Assembly (NCBI RefSeq): GCF_000284595.1
Contig: NC_017671.1
Coordinates: 2,389,001-2,453,000 of the forward strand
Source: Stenotrophomonas maltophilia D457
GTDB lineage: Bacteria > Pseudomonadota > Gammaproteobacteria > Xanthomonadales > Xanthomonadaceae
Direction of reading: 5' to 3'
DNA length: 64,000 nt
In this document: positions 1 through 9,400 of the stretch, one piece after another
Layout: each line of letters begins with the position of its first letter
How positions within the stretch are numbered: the first letter of the stretch is position 1
The notes under the pieces: model-generated
Seen by the model: only the letters and a program-made list of their open reading frames with translations
The model's database searches: none
Told to the model about the DNA's origin: nothing
Position numbers and translations under genes: made by a program

Positions 1-2
1 TC

Positions 3-176
3 CTGGCGGCCGGATTCGCCGCCGCCGTGGTGGACCCGGTGCTGGACCTTGTGCGTCGCCACGAATGGAAGCGGCAGCAGGCGGCGCCGGGTCCGAAGAT
101 CTCGCGGCGTGCGTTTGGACGTGAACGACGCTATCCGATCACCAATGCCTATGCCCAGGCGCTCTCCACGCGGTGA
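3..176 (+). CDS. 3' end of an unidentified gene (partial)
   Basis: An open frame enters from the left edge and stops at 174-176. It gives 57 residues: a hydrophobic Ala/Val stretch followed by a basic segment ending near ITNAYAQALSTR. It overlaps the start region of the recombinase gene that follows, which suggests the two are co-transcribed within the transposon. I do not recognise the family. It could also be a chance open frame in GC-rich sequence. Confidence 0.3.
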   Translation: MAAGFAAAVVDPVLDLVRRHEWKRQQAAPGPKISRRAFGRERRYPITNAYAQALSTR

Positions 177-1452
177 TCCCTTGAGCAGCGTCGACCGCTA
201 CCGAGAAGCCGCCACCCGCGCCAACACACGGCGCAGCTATGAGTCGGCGGTTCGCCACTTCGAGGTGGAATGGGGTGGGCATCTGCCTGCCACCGCCGAC
301 AGCGTGGCCCAGTATTTGGCCGATTACGCCGAGCAGTTGGCGATCAATACGCTCAAGCAGCGCCTGGCGGCACTGGCGCAATGGCACGGCGAGCATGGCT
401 TCGTCGATCCGACGCGATCGCCGCGCGTGCGCCAGGTGCTCAAGGGTATCCAGACGTTGCATCCGGCCGTTGAGAAGCGGGCCGAACCGCTGCAACTGAC
501 CCAGCTCGCGCAGGTCATGACCTGGCTGCACACGGCCGCGGCGACCGCGGAAGGTCGCGGTGACCGAGCGGCGCAGCTGCGGCATTTGCGGGATTGCGCG
601 CTGATCTCGCTCGGATTCTGGCGTGGCTTTCGCGGCGACGAGCTGATCCATCTCCAGGTCGAGCACGTGCGCATCGTTCCCGGCCAAGGCATGACCTGCT
701 TTTTGCCCCGCACCAAGAGCGATCGGCGCAACGAAGGGCGGATCTTCAAGGTCCCGGCGCTGTCGCGCTGCTGCCCGGTATCGGCGACGGCCGAGTGGAT
801 CGCCGTGGCCGGCCTGACCGAAGGGCCCCTGTTTCGGGCGATTGGTCGGTGGGCCCAAGTGTCCGAAGACGCTTTGCATGCGAACAGCCTCATCCCGCTG
901 CTGCGTCGCGCCTTCGCCGCGGCCGGATTGTCGGCATCTGACGCCTACAGCGGACACTCGCTGCGGCGCGGCTTCGCGGCCTGGGCCGATGCGAATGGCT
1001 GGGATGTGAAGACGCTGATGGAGTATGTCGGCTGGAAAGACATCAAATCGGCGATGCGCTATCTCGATGGCGCCGATCCGTTCGCGCGCGATCGGATCGA
1101 AGCAGGCCTGGTCTTGCCGGCACCGGCACCACTCGCGTTGCCGGCGCCTGTGGCAGTCGAGCCGCCGACACTCTCCGTGGACCTGAGTCTCGTGCTCACC
1201 CCGTTTACGCCTCGCGGCCGCGGGCCCCACCGGGCACGGCGTTTGATCGAGGATATCTGCCTGGCGCCTTACGGCGCCCAGCGTTCCGACGCAGATGGCA
1301 CCCGTTACCGGTTGACCGTGCCGACAGTCGAGCCAGACGTCTTGGATGAAGCGATGGCGACCTTGATCGACGACATGCATCGCATCGCCGACAACCATCG
1401 CTGTTTCCTGGAGGCCTCGTTGCGCGCTGGCGATGGGCGGCATTGGGACTAG
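145..1452 (+). CDS. Tyrosine site-specific recombinase of a Tn3-family transposon (TnpI-like)
   Basis: This is a phage-integrase-family recombinase, expected to resolve the cointegrates made by the adjacent Tn3-type transposase. The N-terminal half has a SAM-like DNA-binding domain (about residues 15-110, motif TRRSYESAVRHFEVEW). The catalytic half shows the first Arg in WRGFRGDELIHL, the HxxR box in GHSLRRGFAAW and the Tyr nucleophile in SAMRYLDGAD. A C-terminal extension of about 100 residues follows the catalytic domain. An ATG at 145 is chosen; a start at 49 or a TTG at 181 is also possible. tnpA follows in the same direction after 38 bases, as in transposons that use a tyrosine rather than a serine resolvase (Tn4430 is the classic case). 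Its internal resolution site was not located. Confidence 0.85.
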   Translation: MPMPRRSPRGDPLSSVDRYREAATRANTRRSYESAVRHFEVEWGGHLPATADSVAQYLADYAEQLAINTLKQRLAALAQWHGEHGFVDPTRSPRVRQVLKGIQTLHPAVEKRAEPLQLTQLAQVMTWLHTAAATAEGRGDRAAQLRHLRDCALISLGFWRGFRGDELIHLQVEHVRIVPGQGMTCFLPRTKSDRRNEGRIFKVPALSRCCPVSATAEWIAVAGLTEGPLFRAIGRWAQVSEDALHANSLIPLLRRAFAAAGLSASDAYSGHSLRRGFAAWADANGWDVKTLMEYVGWKDIKSAMRYLDGADPFARDRIEAGLVLPAPAPLALPAPVAVEPPTLSVDLSLVLTPFTPRGRGPHRARRLIEDICLAPYGAQRSDADGTRYRLTVPTVEPDVLDEAMATLIDDMHRIADNHRCFLEASLRAGDGRHWD

Positions 1453-1490
1453 GCACGCCACCTTCTTACGTTGAGGAGCCTTGTTGACGG

Positions 1491-4475
1491 ATGACGACCC
1501 TGCACGAGACCGCGTATCCGCGCCTGAAACCGGACCCGACCCTCAAGGAACTGCAGGACATCTACACGCCGACCGAGGCCGAGTTGGCCTTTGTTGCGGC
1601 CACCGCAACGCGACCCACGGCCCAACTGGCGGTGCTGGTCCACCTGAAATTGTTCCAGCGCCTCGGCTACTTCACGCTTTTGGCCGATGTGCCCGAGCGC
1701 ATCATCCAGCACATCGCGCAGACGGCCGGCGATCGTCGTTCGGTGCCGATCGAGCAATTGCACAGCTACGACAGCTCTGGCGCGAAGCGTGGCCATATCG
1801 CGAAGCTGCGCGACTACCTGCGGGTGCGCGTGCTCGATCCCGACGGCCGCACCTGGCTGGCGACGGTTGCGGAAACGGCGGCCGAGACCAAGCACATCAT
1901 TCCCGACATCGTGAATGTCCTGCTAGAGGAACTGGTCCATCACCGTTACGAGTTGCCGGCGTTCAGCACCCTGGAACGTCTGGCGATCCAGGCCCGCGAG
2001 CGAGTACACGATCGCTACTTCGGCCGCATTGCCGATGCGCTGACGCCCGCGGTCCGCGCGCTCATCGATGACCTGCTGGTGTCGCCCGACGACGCCTTCA
2101 GCGGCTGGCAGGCACTCAAGCGCGAGCCCAAGCGCCCGACAAACAAGGAGGTCCGCTTCTACCTGCAGCACATCCGCCGGTTGCAACACCTGGCCGAACA
2201 GTTGCCTGCGATCGACGTGCCGGTCCCCAAGCTCAAGCAGTACCGGGCGATGGCGCGGGCTCTGGATGCCAGCGAACTGGCCGAACTCAAACCGACCAAG
2301 CGCTATGCGCTCGCGGCGATCTTCATTCGCGCTCAATACGCCAAGACCCTCGACGATGCGGCCGACGTCTTCATCCGGCTCATCCAGAAGCTGGAAAGCT
2401 CGGCGCAGCAACGGCTCGTGGCCTATCAACTGGAACACAGCAAGCGCGCCGATCTCCTGATCGGCCAGCTCAAGGTCATCCTCCAGGCCTATCAGGTCGA
2501 GGGAACCGACACGCAACGGGTCGATGCGATCGGCAACGCGCTCGTCACCGAGGTGCCGGTGCTGCTCGCCGAGTGCGAGGAGCACATGGCGTACGCCGGC
2601 AAGAATTACCTGCCGTTCCTGTTGCAGCCGTACGCCACGATGCGCCCGTTGCTGCTCAATTGCCTGGAGATCATGGGCCTGCGCTCAACTAGCCATGATG
2701 CCATGATGGAGCGCATGATCGCGGCGCTGCAGGCGCTGCGCGGTCAACGTCGTGAGCTGATCGAGGCCAGTGCCCTCGGTCTGGATCCGGAGGGCGATTT
2801 CACCTGGTTGTCGAGCGCCTGGCGCCGGCACGTGTTCGGCAAGTCCGCCACGCTGGCCGGGCGCGGCTGGCTGCATCGCAAATACTTCGAGCTGGCCGTG
2901 CTGGCGCAGATCAAGGACGAACTGAAATCCGGCGACCTGTATATCCCGCATGGCGAACGCTATGACGACTACCGCGAACAGTTGGTGGACGAAGCGACCT
3001 TCGCCCAGGAATTGGAGGCCTACGGCGAAGTCTCCGGGTTGCCGACCGACGCCGCGGTCTTCGTGCGCGGACTGCGGGTGGAACTCGCCGCCTTGGCCGA
3101 TGCCGTCGACCAGCGCTTTCCGGAGAACGTCCATGCAGAACTGGTCGACGGTCGCCTGATCCTCAAGCGCCTGCAACGCACGGAAGTGTCCCGTGCCATC
3201 GTGTCCCTCGACGGGGTGATTACCGAGCGGTTGCCGCCGACCAGCATCGTCGATGTGCTGGTCGACGCCGCGCACTGGCTGCAACTGCATAAGCACTTCC
3301 GGCCGATCGCCGGTACCGACAGCCGCGTGGACGAGTTGCTGCGCCGCGTCGTCACGACGTTGTTCTGCTACGGCTGCAACCTCGGCCCGACCCAGACGGC
3401 ACGCTCGGTGAAAGGCTTCAGCCGGCGACAGATCTCCTGGCTCAACCTGAAATACGTCACCGAGGAAACCCTCGACAAGGCCATCGTCGAGGTCATCAAT
3501 ACCTACAACAAGTTCGAGTTGCCCGGATACTGGGGCAGCGGTAAGAGCGCCTCCGCTGATGGTACGAAATGGAGCGTGTACGAGCAGAACCTGCTGTCCG
3601 AATACCACATCCGCTATGGCGGCTACGGCGGCATCGGCTACTACCACGTTTCGGACAAGTACATTGCGTTGTTCAGCCACTTCATTCCGTGCGGCGTGCA
3701 TGAAGCGGTCTACATTCTCGACGGTCTGCTGGCCAATACCTCCGATATCCAGCCGGAGATCGTGCATGGCGACACGCAGGCCCAAAGCTATCCGGTATTC
3801 GGCTTGGCGCACCTGTTGGGCATTCAGCTTATGCCGCGCATCCGCGGCATCAAGGATCTGACGTTCTTCCGACCCGAGCCGGGTCGCTCTTACAAGAACA
3901 TCCAGGCGTTATTCGGCGAGAGCATCGACTGGGTCCTGATCGAAACCCACCTGCACGACATGCTGCGCGTGACCGTCTCGATCAAGCTCGGCAAGATCAC
4001 TGCCTCCACGATCCTGCGTCGGCTCGGCACCTATAGCCGCAAGAACAAGCTGTACTTCGCCTTCCGCGAACTCGGCAAAGCCATCCGCACCATGTTCCTG
4101 CTGCGCTACATCGATGATGTCGATGTACGCAAAACCATTCATGCCGCCACCAACAAGAGCGAGGAGTTCAACGGGTTCATCAAGTGGTCGTTCTTCGGCG
4201 GGGAAGGGATCATCGCCGAGAACATCCTGCACGAGCAGCGCAAGATCGTGAAATACAACCAGCTCGTGGCCAACATGATCATCCTGCACAACGTGGAGCG
4301 GATGACCCGAATCCTGGCCGAGCTGCGGGACGAGGGGATGGGTATAAGCGCCGAGGTGCTCGCCGGGCTGTCCCCGTACCGGACCAGTCACATCAATCGC
4401 TTTGGGGACTACACACTCGACTTGAGCCGGAAGATCGCGCCGCTCGATTATTCGAGCCGGATCCTGGCGAGCTAG
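1491..4475 (+). CDS. tnpA: Tn3-family transposase TnpA
   Basis: At 994 aa this has the full length expected of a Tn3-family TnpA, which carries out replicative transposition. The N-terminal region matches the DUF4158-type DNA-binding part of the family. The C-terminal DDE catalytic core shows SADGTKWSVYEQ (first Asp), HGDTQAQSYPVFGL (second Asp) and NKSEEFNGFIKWSFFGG (Glu). The frame is uninterrupted, so the protein is probably active. The left end of the transposon is outside the window. The right terminal repeat must lie between the stop codon and the truncated sensor gene at about 4600, but its exact edge cannot be fixed without the left copy. Confidence 0.93.
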   Translation: MTTLHETAYPRLKPDPTLKELQDIYTPTEAELAFVAATATRPTAQLAVLVHLKLFQRLGYFTLLADVPERIIQHIAQTAGDRRSVPIEQLHSYDSSGAKRGHIAKLRDYLRVRVLDPDGRTWLATVAETAAETKHIIPDIVNVLLEELVHHRYELPAFSTLERLAIQARERVHDRYFGRIADALTPAVRALIDDLLVSPDDAFSGWQALKREPKRPTNKEVRFYLQHIRRLQHLAEQLPAIDVPVPKLKQYRAMARALDASELAELKPTKRYALAAIFIRAQYAKTLDDAADVFIRLIQKLESSAQQRLVAYQLEHSKRADLLIGQLKVILQAYQVEGTDTQRVDAIGNALVTEVPVLLAECEEHMAYAGKNYLPFLLQPYATMRPLLLNCLEIMGLRSTSHDAMMERMIAALQALRGQRRELIEASALGLDPEGDFTWLSSAWRRHVFGKSATLAGRGWLHRKYFELAVLAQIKDELKSGDLYIPHGERYDDYREQLVDEATFAQELEAYGEVSGLPTDAAVFVRGLRVELAALADAVDQRFPENVHAELVDGRLILKRLQRTEVSRAIVSLDGVITERLPPTSIVDVLVDAAHWLQLHKHFRPIAGTDSRVDELLRRVVTTLFCYGCNLGPTQTARSVKGFSRRQISWLNLKYVTEETLDKAIVEVINTYNKFELPGYWGSGKSASADGTKWSVYEQNLLSEYHIRYGGYGGIGYYHVSDKYIALFSHFIPCGVHEAVYILDGLLANTSDIQPEIVHGDTQAQSYPVFGLAHLLGIQLMPRIRGIKDLTFFRPEPGRSYKNIQALFGESIDWVLIETHLHDMLRVTVSIKLGKITASTILRRLGTYSRKNKLYFAFRELGKAIRTMFLLRYIDDVDVRKTIHAATNKSEEFNGFIKWSFFGGEGIIAENILHEQRKIVKYNQLVANMIILHNVERMTRILAELRDEGMGISAEVLAGLSPYRTSHINRFGDYTLDLSRKIAPLDYSSRILAS

Positions 4476-4610
4476 GTCGGAAGTGGGGACCTGCCGGCTT
4501 ATGATTTTGGCGACTCTTTTGAGGCTAATAGGCCACTTCGTGGCCTCAGCAACGCAGTAGGCTCAGAAGCAAAAGCACGGCAACATCAAGAGCTTAAAAG
4601 GCGAACGGCT
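4476..4610. mobile_element. Right terminal region of the Tn3-family element and junction with the disrupted sensor gene
   Basis: About 120 bases between the tnpA stop and the leftward sensor ORF. They contain a perfect 7-bp hairpin at 4530-4546 (AGGCCAC ttc GTGGCCT). The last residues of the sensor ORF (CKKQPFAF) are not typical of a kinase linker and are probably encoded by transposon sequence, placing the junction near 4600-4625. I could not recognise a standard GGGG-type 38-bp end, so the boundary is approximate. Confidence 0.45.
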
Positions 4611-5553
4611 GTTTTTTACATGAATCCCTGCCGACCCTCAGGTGGCGCATTGCGAGCCACAGCAGCGGCAGGGCAATCAGCAGTGGGGCCAGCAGCAACC
4701 ACCCGCGCGGGGGCGACGCCTGCATCCAGTCCAGTGCATTCCCGGCCGCGGCAGGCAGGGTCTGGCCTGCCCATAGGTGGAGCAGGCCTGCGTGCTCTTC
4801 CAGTGTGATCTCCCGCAATGCCTGTTCGATGCGCCCAAGCAGTTGCTGGTCTTCCCGGCGAACCAGCAGGTAAAGGTCGGTGGAGAAGCCGCTATCGAAC
4901 GGCTGCAGGCGCAGGCTGCCATTGAAATGGCGTCGAACCAGGGGGCGCAGCGTGGGCTCCAGACCAATCGCCACGTCCGCCAGGCCGGTTTCGACTGCCG
5001 CCAGTGCTGCATGCCGGTCTGGCAGCTGCCGCAGCCGGACCTGCGGGTGATGCGCGTGCAGCCAGCTGGCGTAGGGCCCGCCTTCAACGACGGCGATGAC
5101 CCGGCCGTCGAGTTCGCGCATCTCCCGTGGCAGCCACTCGCCGGCGCGTCCGGCCAACAGGGTGGCGCCGCCACGGAACGGGGTGGACGCGGCAAGGCCG
5201 GGGCAGGGCAGCGCCTGGTGCCTTGCGCCGCCAAACACCATGACCAGGTCAGCCTCGTGATGGCATACAGCGAGGATTGATGCGGCGGTTGTCGGGTAGG
5301 GGTGTTCCAGGAAACGGAATTGGGCGTGCCGCGCCACCAGGTTGGCATAGCCATGGGCGAGCGTTGGCGGTGATGACGGATCGGCCAGGGCCGCGGGCAG
5401 GGGGCGCAGGGAGGGAGTCGTGGCGACCCGTACAGTGCTGCCCGGCAGCCAGCGTGGCGAGCGGATATCTTCGGCCGAGGCAGCCGGCAGGAGAAGGAGC
5501 GCCAGCAGCCCCGTGGACAGGAAGCGGCGGCGCAACGGCGGCTGGCGCCTCAC
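4594..5553 (-). pseudogene. Periplasmic sensor domain of a BvgS/EvgS-like kinase, truncated by the transposon
   Basis: The 319-residue ORF has a signal peptide (basic start, then LLALLLLPAASA), a bacterial extracellular solute-binding family 3 fold (about residues 40-270), and a single transmembrane segment (about 283-302, GWLLLAPLLIALPLLWLAM). It ends 17 residues later. In BvgS/EvgS-type kinases this arrangement is followed by PAS, HisKA, HATPase and often receiver domains; none is present. The frame stops beside the end of the Tn3 element. Its start overlaps the response-regulator stop by 4 bases, so the two genes were translationally coupled. I infer a kinase gene beheaded by insertion, leaving a membrane-anchored sensor with no output. 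A genuine stand-alone binding protein is the alternative. Confidence 0.75.
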
Positions 5554-6176
5554 GGTGTCTCCAGTCGTTCGCGCAGTGCGTAGATTTCCACGTCGCTGCG
5601 CAATCCCAGCTTGCGCAGCACAGCCACCTTCTGCGTGCTGACAGTCTTGATGCTGCGGTGCCGCCGCAATGCGATCTCGGAGACCGTCAAGCCTTCCAAC
5701 AGCAGGCCGAGTACTTCGCGCTCGTTGCGGCTGAGCTCGCCGCGATCGCCGGCCAGCCTGACGTCCGGTGGAACCCGGGTCAGGCCCTGGGAAACACGTA
5801 CGATGGCGTCGGACAATGCAGCAAGCGGTTCGGCCTTGCTGACGAATCCGTTGAGTCCGGCATCGATCAGGCTGTTGAGGTTGGTGGTGGGGCAGAGCGT
5901 GGCGAAGGCCAGCAATGGCGTGCGCGGGAATTCCCGGCGGAGCAGCGCAACCAGCTCGAGGCTACCCAGGTCGTCACGGGCAAGCGTGAGATCGATGATG
6001 GCCACATCCACTGGTGTGCGTTGCAGGCTGCAGAGCAGTTCGTTGCTGCAACCGTGGCTGGCGACGATGTCGAAGCGGAGATCGCCTGACAGGTGCAGGG
6101 CGGTGCCGCGACGGACGACTTCGTGATCGTCCAGGAGCGCCAGGCGAAGCCGACGCGGTGCAGGAAATCCATTCAT
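5550..6176 (-). CDS. NarL/FixJ-family response regulator, partner of the truncated sensor
   Basis: The N-terminal receiver domain has acidic residues in LALLDDHEVVRRG and the phospho-acceptor Asp in VAIIDLTL. The C-terminal LuxR-type helix-turn-helix is LSRNEREVLGLLLEGLTVSEIALRRHRSIKTV. It is a predicted DNA-binding transcription factor, about 208 aa, usual for the family. The ATG at 6176 starts close to the domain boundary; an ATG at 6215 in the same frame is possible. The stop overlaps the start of the sensor gene. With its kinase cut by the transposon, the regulator is predicted to be orphaned or to depend on another phosphodonor. Confidence 0.85.
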   Translation of the reverse strand: MNGFPAPRRLRLALLDDHEVVRRGTALHLSGDLRFDIVASHGCSNELLCSLQRTPVDVAIIDLTLARDDLGSLELVALLRREFPRTPLLAFATLCPTTNLNSLIDAGLNGFVSKAEPLAALSDAIVRVSQGLTRVPPDVRLAGDRGELSRNEREVLGLLLEGLTVSEIALRRHRSIKTVSTQKVAVLRKLGLRSDVEIYALRERLETP

Positions 6177-6364
6177 GCGCGGGAGGTGGTCGGCGCCCAT
6201 GGGCGTGGCCGCCATTCTGGCGCCGCTGTCGCGTCGAACATCGAATTCGTTGCGTTTTTACGACTATTCCTAAAGATCGATGGATGCAGTTGATCGGCCG
6301 GGGCTTACGCATTCGTGACGTAAATGGATGGGGTGCTGCAGGCGTCCCGTCGTGGCTGCCGGAA

Positions 6365-6387
6365 CCATTAATGTGACGCGTCACGCC
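6365..6387. promoter_or_regulatory. GTGACGCGTCAC palindrome, copy 1
   Basis: A perfect 12-bp palindrome (6373-6384) lies in a 23-bp context CCATTAA-T-GTGACGCGTCACGCC, about 190 bases upstream of the response-regulator start. An almost identical 23-bp block (one difference) occurs at 41776-41798 upstream of an unrelated gene. The repeated context suggests a binding site for a common transcription factor. The regulator is unknown. Confidence 0.45.
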
Positions 6388-6442
6388 GGCGTGACCCTGC
6401 GCCCCTGACCTGACTGGTTGACGCCGTCAGGGCAGGGCAGGG

Positions 6443-9400
6443 CTATCGAGTCTGCACGCGGGGGATCGACATGCGACCCAGGAACTGCGCCGGGGTGATG
6501 CGGGGCAACTGTTTGGCATGGGCGTCTGAGAAGTGGCGCAGGCCGCCCCAGAGTGCGGTGTCTCCGATCAGGAAGCAGCGGTGCTGGGCACGGGTGACGG
6601 CGACGTTGAGCAGATTGGGCTTGCTGGAGGCCCAGTGCGCCGCGCCCACCGTGTCCGTGTCGCAGCCCAGGACCATCCAGACAATGCTTTCCTCCTTGCC
6701 CTGGAAGGTGTGCACGGTGCCGACGCGCTCCCTGCACCACGTGCGCAGTTCGGTGGTGCGTGGCGCCTGCGTGCCGGGTGGGGCATCCGGGCCAAGCCAG
6801 GCGTCCTGGCTCCGCAGTCGCTCGAGCAGGGCATTCTTGATGCGCTTGAAGGGCGAAATGATGTAGACCGGGGGAAGGCTTCCGGTGCTGTGGTAGAGCG
6901 CGGCCAACGCCTGCTGCACCAGGTCGATCTGGCACGGCACGACCTGCTTGTCGCTGGTGCGGCCGGGGGCGTGTACCCAGGCGCTGCTGCCGATGTCCAG
7001 GCTGTCGGTGGGTGGCCGCGCCGCACTGGGTTCCCAGGGGTTGGAGAAGATCATCTTCCCCTCGTAGGCAATCGTGTTGGCAATGGAGAACATCGGTTCG
7101 ACGCAGCGACGATGCACGCGCAGCGGACTGCCGATCCAGAGCGGCGAGCCGCCGGACTCCATGCGGGCACCGAGCGGGTTGGCCTCGTCGGCCAGTACCT
7201 GTACGGAGGTCTTGTCGGGCGAGACGTTCACGCCTGCAGGCAGTGCGCTGGTTCGGCCCAGCGCCTGCAGCAACTTGACCGGCACGGTGAACACCGGCTC
7301 GATCTGCAGCGGATCACCCACCACGACCGCGCGCCTGGAGCGCAGCAGTGCACCGACCGCCGCCTGCGGCACGGCCTGGCCAGCTTCATCGATGAACAGC
7401 CAGCCGATCGAGTCCGGCCCCAGGTGGCGGAACTGGCGTGCGACCGAGGCGAACGTGCTGGAGACAACCGGCACGATCATGAACAGGCTCTGCCAGATGG
7501 CCAGCGCATCGCGTGGCTCCTGCAGCCGCTTGCCACTCAGCAGGTGGCACAGTGCAATGACGTTCTGGGCGAAGCCGCCGCCCTTCTGCACCACTTCGTG
7601 CAGCCAGGCCTGGTGAAGCTGCAGTGCCGCCACGAAGAGGTTGGCGCGCTGCTCGTTGAGCTGCTCGCTGTTCCAGACTCCCTTGATCTGCCAGTCCTGA
7701 CCTTCCAGTTCGGCCGCGTTGGCGGGATGGGACGCGGTGCCGAATTCGGCTTTCAGTTGTTCGAGCTGTTGCGTCATTCCAGCCCATTGCTGCGCCCGTG
7801 CCTGCGCGGCGGCCGATGCCTCGGCCAGGGTGCTCGCGGTTCGGCCCAGGTGCTGTTGCGCCGTATCACATTGCGTCCCGAGTTCGAGCCCGCGCTGGGT
7901 CCATCGGTGTTGATGATCTGCGTTCTGCACCATTGCGGCCGCATGGCTGTGCGCGCGCTGCCGGTCAAAGATGCGGGCCCACCAGCCAGGCTTCTCTTCC
8001 CTGAGCAGGATGCGTTGCGCCTTGAGCAGGGCGAGCTGTTCATCGGATCTGCTGCGCTGGCCCTCGAGTGCACGGCACTGCTGTGCAGCTTCCTCATGCG
8101 CGCGCTGTGCATCGCGAAGCTGAGAAGTCGTTTGCCGGCAGAAGCTCTCCTCATCGTTGCCGCTGATTTCACGGCTGAGCGAGGCAAGCCGATCCAGCTT
8201 TTCGACCAGGCCATTGACGATCGCATCGGCCTTGCCGAACGCCTGCCTGGCCTGCTGGAAGCTCATGGCTGCTGGGTTGTCCCGCCACTCCCAGAGCGAC
8301 TGGTGGCGGGCGCGGTCGTAGCCCTTCGGTGCGGGGGTTTTGCCATCTTTTGGGGCGCTCCTGCTGATGGCCCGCACAAGTGCCTCGCGGTTGGCCTTCC
8401 TGCCCAGCGCGCAGCTGATCAACCCCCAGGCATCGCTGTCTGCCGCCGGTCGTTCATAGGCGCCCCTGCCGTTCCATTCGAGCAGGTTGCGGGCCAGTGG
8501 CCGCAGGTAGTCGAAGGTCACGTCCCCTGTGCTGTTGCGCCAGCGCGACCCTCCGGGCTTGCCCAGTGAGCGGCTCTTCGGCAGGTCACGCGAAATATTC
8601 TCCACGGCGGCATTGTTCGACGATGCGACCACCATCTCGAAGCCGGTCAGGTCGGCCTTCAGTGGCGAGACCCTGCACGGCTTCTCACCTTCGAAGTTCA
8701 CTTCGCGGGCTGGGCCGAGCGCAGCGGCTGGCGTCGCGTACTGTGACAATGCACGTGCACGCCGCACGATGTTCTCAGCGAAGACCTCACGCAACAGCGT
8801 GGTCTTCCCGGTTCCGGGCGGGCCATTGACCGAGAAGATGCCTGAATCGCGCACCTGCTCGAAGATGCTGTTCACAGCGAACTGCTGCATCAGGCTCATC
8901 GTGTGTGCAGGATCGCCGGGCCAGTGGCCCCGATTGATGTGGCGCGGGCGCAGCCGGTCGGCAATCAGCGCATGGCCTTCTGGGGTGTAAAGGTCTTCGC
9001 GTCGGCTTTCAGGCAATGGGCTCAGATAGGCGCGTAGCGGCGCACTGGCCTTGCCCTGGTCGAGTGCGCCGATGGCCCGCGCGATATCCTCGACGAAGAA
9101 ACTGTTGAGGATGCTGATCTCCGCGTCCTCTTCGGGCTGGGCCTCGTCGTCCTCGACGTCGTCCGCTTCCGCCGTTGGCTCGTTGTCCGGCCCTGGGGGT
9201 GTGGCTTTTGCTGCCCGTTCCGGCTTCGGCTTGTCTTCAACGCTTTTCGCCCGGATGACCAGCAGCGGAGCGGACGCGTCGCCCGCGGAAAGGTCATGAC
9301 CCGACCAGTTGCACAGGATGTCGAGCAGGCGCAACAGGTCGTCGGGGCTGCAGGGCGTTGGGCCCTCACCCTGTCCGGCGGGGGTGGCAGCGGCGCTGCG

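Noticed and set aside
139..1461. Long minus-strand open frame (440 codons) opposite the recombinase, and similar antisense frames throughout
   Set aside because: High-GC codon bias produces long shadow frames. Their translations are Arg/Ala/His-rich with no domain, while the opposite strand encodes clear protein families.
4530..4546. Perfect hairpin near the end of tnpA as the transposon terminal repeat
   Set aside because: Tn3-family ends are about 38-bp repeats matched at the other end of the element, not local hairpins. The left end is outside the window, so no match can be tested.
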